Below, in pieces: positions 21,721 to 29,702 of a DNA stretch of 64,000 nt. How positions within the stretch are numbered: position 1 is the stretch's first letter; the number at the start of each line of letters is the position of its first letter. Position numbers and translations under genes: made by a program. The DNA comes from Acidovorax sp. HDW3. GTDB lineage: Bacteria; Pseudomonadota; Gammaproteobacteria; Burkholderiales; Burkholderiaceae_C. The notes beneath the pieces were generated by a model, which saw nothing but the letters and a program-made list of their open reading frames with translations, was not told the DNA's origin and ran no database searches. The stretch is taken from NCBI RefSeq assembly GCF_011303755.1, contig NZ_CP049885.1, positions 1,966,001-2,030,000 of the forward strand, written 5' to 3'.

Positions 21721-22086
21721 ATGTCCGTGACCTACGGCTCCAAGCGCACCGTCTCCGGCGCCCACTATGGCGTGCGCGACTGGCTGGTGCAGCGCATCAG
21801 CGGCATCGTGATGGTGCTCTTCACCTTCGCGCTGCTGGCGCAAATCGTGTTCAGCAAGGGCCCCATCGGCTATGAACTGTGGGCTGGCATTTTTGCCGCA
21901 CAGTGGATGAAGTTCATCACCTTCGCCACCATCATCGCCCTGGCCTGGCACGTCTGGGTCGGCGTGCGCAACGTGTGGATGGACTATGCCCGCCCCGATG
22001 GCCTGCGCCTGCTGCTGCAGTCCTTCACCATCGTCTGGCTGGTCGGCTGCACCGGCTGGGCCTTCCAGGTTCTGTGGCGCCTGTGA
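21721..22086 (+). CDS. sdhD: Succinate dehydrogenase membrane anchor subunit
   Basis: A 121-residue second membrane anchor of complex II. Three hydrophobic segments are seen (around residues 22-45, 57-80 and 95-117), with the heme-binding histidine in IALAWHVWVGVRNVWMDY. AAAGGAAA precedes the ATG. It lies 25 bases after sdhC and 36 before sdhA. Confidence 0.92.
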   Translation: MSVTYGSKRTVSGAHYGVRDWLVQRISGIVMVLFTFALLAQIVFSKGPIGYELWAGIFAAQWMKFITFATIIALAWHVWVGVRNVWMDYARPDGLRLLLQSFTIVWLVGCTGWAFQVLWRL

Positions 22087-22122
22087 TCCAGGCACACCGC
22101 ATCCACGCATGAAAGCACAACA

Positions 22123-23928
22123 ATGAGCTACTCCAAAGCCAATATCACCAAGCGCAAGTTCGACGTCGTCATCGTTGGCGCCGGCGGCTCCGGTATGCGC
22201 GCCTCGCTCGAACTCGCGCGCGCCGGCCTGAACGTGGCCTGCCTGTCCAAAGTGTTCCCCACGCGCTCGCATACCGTCGCCGCACAAGGCGGCGTCTCCG
22301 CCTCGCTGGGCAACATGAGCGAGGACAACTGGCACTACCACTTCTACGACACCATCAAGGGCGGCGACTGGCTGTCCGACCAGGATGCCGTGGAATTCAT
22401 GTGCCGCGAAGCACCGAACGTGGTGATCGAGCTCGAACACTTCGGTATGCCGTTCGACCGCAACCCCGACGGCACCATCTACCAGCGCCCCTTCGGCGGC
22501 CACACCGCCAACTACGGCGAGAAGCCCGTGCAACGCGCCTGCGCCGCAGCCGACCGCACCGGCCACGCCATGCTGCACACGCTGTACCAGAAGAACGTCG
22601 AGTCCAAAACCAACTTCTTCGTCGAGTGGATGGCCCTGGACCTGATCCGCAACGAGGCTGGCGACGTGGTGGGCGTGACCGCCCTGGAACTGGAAACGGG
22701 CGACCTGTACGAGCTGCACGCCAAGGCTGTGCTGCTGGCCACGGGCGGCGCCGGCCGCATCTTCCAGGCTTCGACCAACGCCTTCATCAACACCGGCGAC
22801 GGCCTGGGCATGGCGGCGCGCGCCGGCATTCCGCTGCAGGATCTGGAGTTCTGGCAGTTCCACCCCACCGGCGTCGCCGGCGCCGGCGTGCTGCTGACCG
22901 AAGGCTGCCGTGGCGAGGGCGCTATTCTTTTGAATAGCGACGGCGAACGCTTCATGGAGCGCTACGCGCCCACCTTGAAGGACCTGGCGCCGCGTGACTT
23001 CGTCTCGCGCTCCATGGACCAGGAGATCAAGGAAGGCCGTGGCTGCGGTCCGAACAAGGACTACATCCTGATGAAGCTCGACCACCTGGGCGCGGACACC
23101 ATCCGCAAACGCCTGCCGTCGGTGGAAGAGATCGGCCACAACTTCGCCAACGTCGATATCACCAAGGAGCCGATCCCGGTCGTGCCCACCATCCACTACC
23201 AGATGGGCGGCATCCCGACCAACATCCACGGCCAGGTCGTGGTCTGGAACGGCGAAGGCAACGACGTCGTCAAGGGCCTGTACGCCGTGGGCGAATGTGC
23301 CGCCGTGTCGGTGCACGGCGCCAACCGCCTGGGCACCAACTCGCTGCTCGACCTGCTGGTGTTCGGCAAGTCCGCCGGCAAGCACATCGTCGAATTCGTC
23401 GGCGGCTACGGCGAGTTCCAGCCCATGCCGACCAACGGCGCTGACCGCACCCTGGCACGCCTGAACGCCCTCGAAGACTCCAAGGACGGCGTCTACGCCC
23501 AGGACCTGGCAAACGAAATCCGCGCCACCATGCAGCAGCACGCTGGCGTGTTCCGCACGCAAAAGGGTATGGACGAAGGCGTGGTCAAGATCAACGCCCT
23601 GCGCGGCAAGGTCGGCAGCGTCACGCTCAAGGACAAATCCAAGGTCTGGAACACCGCCCGCATGGAAGCGCTGGAGGTGGACAACCTGATGGAAGTCGCC
23701 CAGGCCACCATGACCAGCGCCGCCGCCCGCCACGAATGCCGGGGCGCGCACACCGTATACGACTACGAGCACCCGGCCGACCACGCCAACTTCCCGCTCG
23801 GTCGCAACGACAAGGAATGGCTCAAGCACACCCTGTGGCACAGCGCCAGCAACAGCCTGAGCTACAAGCCCGTGAACATGAAGCCCCTGACGGTGGAGAG
23901 CATTCCGCCCAAGGTGCGCACCTTCTAA
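22123..23928 (+). CDS. sdhA: Succinate dehydrogenase flavoprotein subunit
   Basis: A 601-residue catalytic subunit that oxidises succinate to fumarate. The FAD fold starts at FDVVIVGAGGSGMRASLELA; the covalent flavin histidine is in TRSHTVAAQGG; the substrate-site residues are in FHPTGVAGAGVLLTEG and the active-site arginine is in the C-terminal SMDQEIKEG and SVHGANRLGTNSLLDLLVFG regions. Length is standard. In operon with sdhB, 31 bases downstream. Confidence 0.97.
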   Translation: MSYSKANITKRKFDVVIVGAGGSGMRASLELARAGLNVACLSKVFPTRSHTVAAQGGVSASLGNMSEDNWHYHFYDTIKGGDWLSDQDAVEFMCREAPNVVIELEHFGMPFDRNPDGTIYQRPFGGHTANYGEKPVQRACAAADRTGHAMLHTLYQKNVESKTNFFVEWMALDLIRNEAGDVVGVTALELETGDLYELHAKAVLLATGGAGRIFQASTNAFINTGDGLGMAARAGIPLQDLEFWQFHPTGVAGAGVLLTEGCRGEGAILLNSDGERFMERYAPTLKDLAPRDFVSRSMDQEIKEGRGCGPNKDYILMKLDHLGADTIRKRLPSVEEIGHNFANVDITKEPIPVVPTIHYQMGGIPTNIHGQVVVWNGEGNDVVKGLYAVGECAAVSVHGANRLGTNSLLDLLVFGKSAGKHIVEFVGGYGEFQPMPTNGADRTLARLNALEDSKDGVYAQDLANEIRATMQQHAGVFRTQKGMDEGVVKINALRGKVGSVTLKDKSKVWNTARMEALEVDNLMEVAQATMTSAAARHECRGAHTVYDYEHPADHANFPLGRNDKEWLKHTLWHSASNSLSYKPVNMKPLTVESIPPKVRTF

Positions 23929-23959
23929 GCATCCGGCAGTCCCACGAGAGAAACACACC

Positions 23960-24664
23960 ATGAAGCGTACTTTTCAAATCTACCGCTACGACCCGGACAA
24001 AGACAGCAAGCCGTACATGCAGACCGTCGAAGTCGAACTCGACGGCCACGAGCGCATGTTGCTCGATGCCCTGCTCAAGCTCAAGGCCGTCGATCCCTCG
24101 CTGTCCTACCGCCGTTCCTGCCGTGAAGGCGTGTGCGGTTCGGACGCGATGAACATCAACGGCAAAAACGGCCTGGCCTGCCTGACGAACATGAACACCC
24201 TGCCGGGCACGATTGTTCTCAAGCCCCTGCCGGGCCTGCCGGTGATCCGCGACCTGATCGTGGACATGACGCAGTTCTTCAAGCAGTACCACTCCATCAA
24301 GCCCTACCTCATCAACGAAACGCCGGCCTCGCCCTTCAAGGAACGCCTGCAATCGCCCGAGGAACGCGAAGAGCTCAACGGCCTGTACGAGTGCATTTTG
24401 TGCGCCAGCTGCTCCACCAGCTGCCCGAGCTTCTGGTGGAACCCAGACAAGTTCGTCGGCCCGGCCGGCCTGCTGCAGGCCTACCGCTTCATCGCCGACA
24501 GCCGCGACGATGCCACCGGCGCACGCCTCGATAACCTCGAAGACCCCTACCGCCTGTTCCGCTGCCACTCGATCATGAACTGCGTGGACGTGTGCCCCAA
24601 GGGCCTGAACCCGACGCGCGCGATCGGCAAGATCAAGGAATTGATGGCGCGCCGCACCATCTGA
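23960..24664 (+). CDS. sdhB: Succinate dehydrogenase iron-sulfur subunit
   Basis: A 234-residue electron-transfer subunit. All three cluster motifs are present in order: the 2Fe-2S ligands in SCREGVCGSDAMNINGKNG with a further cysteine, the 4Fe-4S set CILCASCSTSCPS, and the 3Fe-4S set CHSIMNCVDVCPKGLNP. It begins MKRTFQIYRYDPD, as in other SdhB proteins. sdhE starts four bases after its stop. Confidence 0.97.
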   Translation: MKRTFQIYRYDPDKDSKPYMQTVEVELDGHERMLLDALLKLKAVDPSLSYRRSCREGVCGSDAMNINGKNGLACLTNMNTLPGTIVLKPLPGLPVIRDLIVDMTQFFKQYHSIKPYLINETPASPFKERLQSPEEREELNGLYECILCASCSTSCPSFWWNPDKFVGPAGLLQAYRFIADSRDDATGARLDNLEDPYRLFRCHSIMNCVDVCPKGLNPTRAIGKIKELMARRTI

Positions 24665-24668
24665 CGCC

Positions 24669-24959
24669 ATGGCTGCTGACGATCAACTGCTCGACGAACG
24701 CGAACGCAGCGTCATCCGCTGGCGCTGCCGCCGGGGTCTGGTGGAAAACGACCTCTTCATCGAGCAGTTTTTCGCCCGCCACGGCCAGGCTCTGACGCAC
24801 GGCCAGGCGCAAGCCCTGGCCCTGCTGATGGACCTCTCGGACAACGACCTGCTCGACCTGCTGCTGCGCCGCAAGGAGCCCAGCGGCGTGCAGGACACGG
24901 CCGCCGTGCGCCAACTGCTCGAACTCATTCGCCGCCCCGCCCCCTCGCCCCTGGGTTAA
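24669..24959 (+). CDS. sdhE: FAD assembly factor SdhE
   Basis: A 96-residue protein of the SdhE/YgfY family, needed for covalent attachment of FAD to SdhA. The diagnostic segment [18 protein letters not shown] contains the RRG motif, and [16 protein letters not shown] follows as in relatives. Its position immediately after sdhB in the operon agrees with the role. The ATG at 24669 is four bases beyond the sdhB stop. Confidence 0.93.
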   Translation: MAADDQLLDERERSVIRWRCRRGLVENDLFIEQFFARHGQALTHGQAQALALLMDLSDNDLLDLLLRRKEPSGVQDTAAVRQLLELIRRPAPSPLG

Positions 24960-24979
24960 CTTTAGTAAGGAAATTGGAA

Positions 24980-26275
24980 ATGAAACTGGCTGACAACAAA
25001 GCAACGCTCTCGTTCAGCAACGGTAGCCCGAGCATCGATCTGCCCGTCTACCAAGGCAACATCGGTCCGGACGTCATCGACATCCGCAAGCTCTACGGCC
25101 AGACCGGCATGTTCACCTACGACCCGGGCTTTCTCTCGACCGCGTCCTGCCAGTCGGCCATCACCTACATCGACGGCGACAAGGGCGAGCTGCTCTACCG
25201 TGGCTACCCCATCGAGCAACTGGCGCAAAAGTGCGACTACCTCGACACCTGCTACCTGCTGCTCAACGGCGAGCTGCCCAACGAAGGCCAGCGCGGCGAC
25301 TTCCACAAGCTGGTGCTCAAGCACACCATGGTGAACGAGCAGATGCAGTTCTTCCTGCGCGGTTTCCGCCGCGACGCCCACCCCATGGCCGTGCTGACCG
25401 GCCTGGTGGGCGCCATGTCGGCCTTCTACCACGACAGCACCGACATCAATAACCCGCAGCACCGCGAGATCGCCGCCATCCGCCTGATCTCGAAGATGCC
25501 AACGCTGGTCGCCATGGCCTACAAGTACGGCAAGGGTGAGCCCTTCATGTACCCGCGCAACGACCTGTCGTACGCCGGCAACTTCCTGCGCATGATGTTC
25601 GGCACGCCGTGCGAGGACTACAAGGTCAACCCGGTGCTGGAAAAGGCGATGGATCGCATCTTCATCCTGCACGCCGACCACGAGCAAAACGCCTCCACCT
25701 CCACCGTGCGCCTGTGCGGCTCCTCGGGCACCAACCCGTTCGCCGCCATTGCCGCCGGCGTGGCCTGCCTGTGGGGCCCGGCCCACGGCGGTGCCAACGA
25801 GGCTTGCCTGAACATGCTCGAAGAAATTCAGGCCATGGGCGGCGTCTCCAAGGTGGGCGAGTTCATGGAAAAGGTCAAGGACAAGAACAGCGGCGTCAAG
25901 CTCATGGGCTTTGGCCACCGCGTGTACAAGAACTACGACCCGCGCGCCAAGCTCATGCAAGAGACCTGCGACGAGGTGCTCAAGGAACTGGGCCTGGAGA
26001 ACGATCCGCTGTTCGCGCTGGCCAAGCAGCTCGAAAAAATCGCCCTGGAAGACGACTACTTCGTGCAGCGCAAGCTCTACCCGAACGTGGACTTCTACTC
26101 CGGCATCGTGCAGCGCGCCATCGGCATCCCGACCAAGCTGTTCACCGGCATCTTCGCGCTGGCGCGCACCGTCGGCTGGATTGCCCAGCTCAACGAAATG
26201 ATCGCTGACCCCGAGTACAAGATCGGTCGTCCGCGCCAGCTCTTCACCGGCTCGCCGCGCCGCGACGTCAAGTAA
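24980..26275 (+). CDS. gltA: Citrate synthase, type II
   Basis: A 431-residue enzyme that condenses acetyl-CoA and oxaloacetate. Family and active-site segments are [27 protein letters not shown] and [16 protein letters not shown], holding the catalytic histidines; a conserved aspartate is in VDFYSG. The start at 24980 follows AAGGAA at 24967-24972; an upstream TTG start two codons earlier is less likely. It ends the citrate-cycle operon and is followed by a clear terminator. Confidence 0.97.
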   Translation: MKLADNKATLSFSNGSPSIDLPVYQGNIGPDVIDIRKLYGQTGMFTYDPGFLSTASCQSAITYIDGDKGELLYRGYPIEQLAQKCDYLDTCYLLLNGELPNEGQRGDFHKLVLKHTMVNEQMQFFLRGFRRDAHPMAVLTGLVGAMSAFYHDSTDINNPQHREIAAIRLISKMPTLVAMAYKYGKGEPFMYPRNDLSYAGNFLRMMFGTPCEDYKVNPVLEKAMDRIFILHADHEQNASTSTVRLCGSSGTNPFAAIAAGVACLWGPAHGGANEACLNMLEEIQAMGGVSKVGEFMEKVKDKNSGVKLMGFGHRVYKNYDPRAKLMQETCDEVLKELGLENDPLFALAKQLEKIALEDDYFVQRKLYPNVDFYSGIVQRAIGIPTKLFTGIFALARTVGWIAQLNEMIADPEYKIGRPRQLFTGSPRRDVK

Positions 26276-26301
26276 GCGCCAAAACCCTAGCGCGCACCAA
26301 A

Positions 26302-26328
26302 CCGCAGGCCCGCCCTGCGGTTTTTTTT
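26302..26328 (+). terminator. Intrinsic terminator of gltA
   Basis: CCGCAGG at 26302-26308 and CCTGCGG at 26314-26320 pair around a five-base loop and are followed by eight Ts. It closes the sdhCDAB-sdhE-gltA unit. Confidence 0.9.
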
Positions 26329-26340
26329 CGCCCCGGGGCC

Positions 26341-26346
26341 GATAAT
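26341..26346 (+). promoter_or_regulatory. Candidate -10 box close to eptA-like start
   Basis: GATAAT lies eight bases before the ATG at 26355. If it is the -10 box, the transcript would start at or next to the start codon (leaderless). It follows the gltA terminator directly. Confidence 0.4.
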
Positions 26347-26354
26347 CCGCGCCC

Positions 26355-28022
26355 ATGTTCGCCCTGTTCTCGCGCTCCCTGCGCTCCGCCCCTGCGGCTC
26401 CCACACGCCACCCCCATTTATTGATCGCAGCCACCAGCGTCTGGCTGGCCAGCCTGTGCAACCTGCCGCTGTGGCAGGCCGTGGCGGCCCTGCCTGCCGT
26501 GCAGGGCCTGCGTGGTTGGGGTTTTGGCCTGGCTTTTTTCGTGTTGATTGCAGCGGGTAACGCTGCCGTACTCGGCCTGCTCGCCTGGGGGCGACTGCTC
26601 AAGCCGGTGCTGGCGTTGGCATTGCTGACGGCGGCCAGCGGCGTGTACTTCATGGCCAGCTATGGCATCGTCATCGACACCACCATGCTGGTCAACGTAC
26701 TACAGACCGACCCGCGCGAAGCGGGTGATCTGCTCAACTGGCGCATGGCCGCTGCCCTGCTGCTGCTGGCCGCGCCGCCGCTGCTGTGGCTCATGCGCCA
26801 GCGGCTGCGCCCCCTGGGCTGGTGGCGCCAACTATGGCAGCGCGCCCTGTTCATCACCGCTGCCGTACTGGTGGGGTTGGCCAGCTTGCTGCTGGTGTTC
26901 CAGGACTTTGCCGCCACCATGCGCAACCACACGCAGCTGCGCTATCTCATCAACCCCCTCAACAGCCTGTATGCCGTGTTCGATCTGGCGACCAAGCCGC
27001 TGCAAATGGATACCCGCACCCTGGCCCCCCTTGGGCGCGACGCCCAGCTGGGCACGAGCTATCAGAGCCAGGCGACGGCGCCCCTGCTGCTGCTGGTGGT
27101 GGGCGAGACGGCACGCGCGGCCAATTTTGGTCTTGACGGCTACGCCCGCGCCACCACACCGCAGCTGCAAGCGCGCAGCGACATCGCCAACGCCCCCAAC
27201 GCCTGGGCTTGCGGCACCAGCACCGCTGCCTCGCTGCCGTGCATGTTCTCGCACCTGGGGCGCAGCGCATACGGGCAGCGCAAGAGCAATGCCGAGGGCC
27301 TGCTCGACGTGCTGCAGCACGCCGGCCTGGCGGTGCTGTGGGTGGACAACCAATCGGGCTGCAAAGGTGTGTGCGACCGCGTCACCGAAATCAGCACCAG
27401 CGCCCTGCACGACCCCCAGTGGTGTCCCGGCGGCGAATGCCAGGACCCCATCATGCTGCGCGACCTGCAAGCGCATATCGACGCCCTGCCGGCCGAGCAG
27501 CGCGCGCGCGGCACTGTGGTGGTGTTGCACCAGATGGGCAGCCACGGCCCGGCCTACGCCAAACGCTCGCTGCCAGCGCAGAAAAAATTCCTGCCCGAAT
27601 GCCAGACCAATGCCCTGCAGCAATGCACGCGCGAAGAAGTCGTCAACGCCTACGACAACTCCATTTTGGCGACCGACGCTTTCCTCAACGCCAGCATCGA
27701 ATGGCTGGGCCAGCGCAGCGGCGCAAGCGCCCTGCTCTACGTGTCTGACCACGGCGAATCGCTGGGCGAGAACAACCTCTACCTGCACGGCCTGCCCTAC
27801 GCCATTGCGCCCGACACACAAAAGCACGTGCCCTGGCTGGCCTGGCTCTCGCCCGCCATGCAAGAGCGCACGCGCACGGCCACCGGCTGCCTGCAGCAGG
27901 ACTGGCGCACGCGCGAAATCTCGCACGATGACTACTTTCATTCCGTGCTCGGGCTGCTCGACGTGCACACCAGCGCCTACGACGGCACGCGCGACGTCTT
28001 TGCGCCTTGCCGCCAGCCTTGA
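26355..28022 (+). CDS. eptA: Phosphoethanolamine transferase, EptA family
   Basis: A 555-residue inner-membrane enzyme that moves phosphoethanolamine from phosphatidylethanolamine to lipid A or a similar acceptor. Five hydrophobic helices fill the first 200 residues. The periplasmic alkaline-phosphatase-fold domain shows VVGETARAANFGLDGY, the nucleophile threonine in ACGTSTAASLPCMFS, and the zinc ligands in YVSDHGESLGENNLYLHG. Cysteines in CKGVCDR and CPGGECQD fit the usual disulfides. Such enzymes can lower polymyxin sensitivity. No PmrAB-like two-component system is beside it, so control is unknown; lipid A as acceptor is inferred from family. Confidence 0.88.
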   Translation: MFALFSRSLRSAPAAPTRHPHLLIAATSVWLASLCNLPLWQAVAALPAVQGLRGWGFGLAFFVLIAAGNAAVLGLLAWGRLLKPVLALALLTAASGVYFMASYGIVIDTTMLVNVLQTDPREAGDLLNWRMAAALLLLAAPPLLWLMRQRLRPLGWWRQLWQRALFITAAVLVGLASLLLVFQDFAATMRNHTQLRYLINPLNSLYAVFDLATKPLQMDTRTLAPLGRDAQLGTSYQSQATAPLLLLVVGETARAANFGLDGYARATTPQLQARSDIANAPNAWACGTSTAASLPCMFSHLGRSAYGQRKSNAEGLLDVLQHAGLAVLWVDNQSGCKGVCDRVTEISTSALHDPQWCPGGECQDPIMLRDLQAHIDALPAEQRARGTVVVLHQMGSHGPAYAKRSLPAQKKFLPECQTNALQQCTREEVVNAYDNSILATDAFLNASIEWLGQRSGASALLYVSDHGESLGENNLYLHGLPYAIAPDTQKHVPWLAWLSPAMQERTRTATGCLQQDWRTREISHDDYFHSVLGLLDVHTSAYDGTRDVFAPCRQP

Positions 28023-28070
28023 TACAGTCTGGCCTTTTCGCCTTCAAAAAACCCCGACGGAGAGAACGCC

Positions 28071-28487
28071 ATGGCGCGCCAAAAACCCCAGATCATCCTG
28101 TCCTCGCTCGACCTCGACCGCATCGAAGCACTGCTCGCCGCCATTCCCGCCAGCGCCTTTCCTGGCAAGGCCGAACTGCAAGCCGAACTCGACCGCGCCG
28201 ACGTGCTCGCCCCCGAAGACATCCCGCCGCACCTGGTCACCATGAATTCGACGGTGAAGTTCACCATTGCCGAAACCGGCAAGGAGTTTTGCCTGACCCT
28301 GGTGTATCCACGCGACATGGACGGCAGCGCTGACCGCGTCTCCATCTTCGCCCCCGTGGGCAGCGCCCTGCTGGGCCTGTCGGTGGGCGACGAGCTCGCC
28401 TGGCCCGGCCCCGGCGGCAAGGCCATGACGGTGCGCGTCAAGGAAGTGGTGTACCAGCCCGAGAGCGCGGGCGAGCTGCACCGCTGA
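28071..28487 (+). CDS. rnk: Regulator of nucleoside diphosphate kinase (Rnk), GreA/GreB-like
   Basis: A 138-residue protein with a short N-terminal coiled region and a C-terminal FKBP-like domain as in GreA and GreB (VGSALLGLSVGDELAWPGP then AMTVRVKEVVYQPE). Rnk proteins bind RNA polymerase and affect nucleoside diphosphate kinase levels in other proteobacteria. Start follows GGAGAGAACGCC. It stands alone between the eptA-like gene and a convergent acyltransferase gene. Confidence 0.85.
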   Translation: MARQKPQIILSSLDLDRIEALLAAIPASAFPGKAELQAELDRADVLAPEDIPPHLVTMNSTVKFTIAETGKEFCLTLVYPRDMDGSADRVSIFAPVGSALLGLSVGDELAWPGPGGKAMTVRVKEVVYQPESAGELHR

Positions 28488-28510
28488 TTAGAGCGTAAAC
28501 ACGCTCCTAC
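28488..28510. repeat. Short REP-like hairpin between convergent genes
   Basis: GAGCGT at 28491-28496 and ACGCTC at 28501-28506 pair around four bases. On the minus strand it reads TGTAGGAGCGTGTTTACGCTC, written here as TGTAGGAGCG plus TGTTTACGCTC, which resembles the short REP sequences of pseudomonads. Its TAG forms the stop codon of the acyltransferase gene. It may serve as a terminator for both genes but has no T-run. Confidence 0.5.
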
Positions 28511-29601
28511 AACTGGTTGCTGGCCAGGGCCACCAGCATCCCAGTGCCCACCAGGCTGGCCTGCCAGCGCAGCGCCAGACGCCAGCTGGGCACATGGCTC
28601 TCCACCCGCCGGTACAGTTCGCGCCCGGCGGCCAGCGACAGGCCAAAAGCCAGCACCATGCCCAGCAGATTCAGCCAGGGCGCCTCGGGCCAAAGCTGGT
28701 GAAAGACGGCGTTGACCAGCAGGCAAATCGGAAAGTGCACCAAAAACACCGAGTACGATATCTGCCCCAGGCGCTGCAGCCCCCCGCCCTGCGGCAAGCG
28801 CCACCCCCAGCGCTGAACCCACAAAAGCAAAAGAGAAAACCCCAGCGCCAAGGCCACGCGGTCGCGCCACTGCAGCCACAAGGCCAGCCCCCCCATCAAA
28901 GCCAGGCCCAAGGTCCACCACAGGGCACGGCGCCCCCGGCTGGCCCAGTAGGCGCACATACCCAGGCCGTAAGCACCCCAGAAATACCAGGCCCACATAT
29001 CCAGCTCTGGCTGGCGGTTGAACCACCACAGCGACAGGGCCGCCGCCAGCGCCACCCACAGCGGCGCGCTGCGCTGGGCCCAGGCGGGCGCACGCTGCAG
29101 CAGCGCCAGCAGCAGCACGGCGCAGGCAAAGAGCTGAAAATCAATCGCCACATACCACACGCCGGCCGATAGCGCCTCCTCGCCCACAATGTCTTGCAGC
29201 AGCAAGGCATTGGCCAGCAGCTGCTGCAAACTGGGCTCACCCGGTACCGAATGGTGCGCAAAAAAGGGCCGCACCAAGGCCGCCACCAACACCGCCACCA
29301 GCAGCGCCACGGCGTAGGGCACGACCAAGCGCACAAAACGGCGCAGCAACAAAGGCGCTACAGCGCCACCGCGCCACCGCCCGGCAGGGGCCAGGCTGGC
29401 CGCCGCCAAAAAACCACCCAACACCAAAAACAACTGCACTGCCATGCGGCCATATTCGGCCAGCCAGTCGATCAAATGCGGCGCCAGGCCATAGGCGCTG
29501 TCGGACATGGGACCGTAAAAAGCCAGGTGGTGGGCGACGATGGTGGCGCAGGCCAAGCCCTTGATCGTGTCGATCAAGGTATTGCGAGAGGGGGCTGACA
29601 T
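28507..29601 (-). CDS. Acyltransferase family 3 membrane protein
   Basis: A 364-residue integral membrane O-acyltransferase (OafA/YrhL type) with about ten hydrophobic helices. The catalytic-type histidine is in the first helix region, TIVAHHLAFYGP, and RMAVQLFLVLGGFLAA follows as in the family. These proteins transfer acetyl or other acyl groups to surface sugars, such as LPS O-antigen or peptidoglycan; the acceptor cannot be told. The ATG at 29601 gives MSAPSRNTLIDTIKG; the frame begins 15 codons earlier without family support. It converges on rnk. Confidence 0.85.
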   Translation of the reverse strand: MSAPSRNTLIDTIKGLACATIVAHHLAFYGPMSDSAYGLAPHLIDWLAEYGRMAVQLFLVLGGFLAAASLAPAGRWRGGAVAPLLLRRFVRLVVPYAVALLVAVLVAALVRPFFAHHSVPGEPSLQQLLANALLLQDIVGEEALSAGVWYVAIDFQLFACAVLLLALLQRAPAWAQRSAPLWVALAAALSLWWFNRQPELDMWAWYFWGAYGLGMCAYWASRGRRALWWTLGLALMGGLALWLQWRDRVALALGFSLLLLWVQRWGWRLPQGGGLQRLGQISYSVFLVHFPICLLVNAVFHQLWPEAPWLNLLGMVLAFGLSLAAGRELYRRVESHVPSWRLALRWQASLVGTGMLVALASNQL

Positions 29602-29702
29602 GGGGCTCAAGAACGGCAGCGGGAGCTGTGCCCGGGGCCTATACACGCGAAAGCGAAAGAAAAATCAATAGCCCTCGATTGTGCGCGGATTTCAACCCCA
29701 CG

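Noticed and set aside
22919-22937. GCTATTCTTTTGAATAGC palindrome in sdhA, as another element copy
   Set aside because: It lacks the AGCTGCT/GCGCTT core, and the encoded AILLNSDGERFM is a normal conserved part of SdhA.
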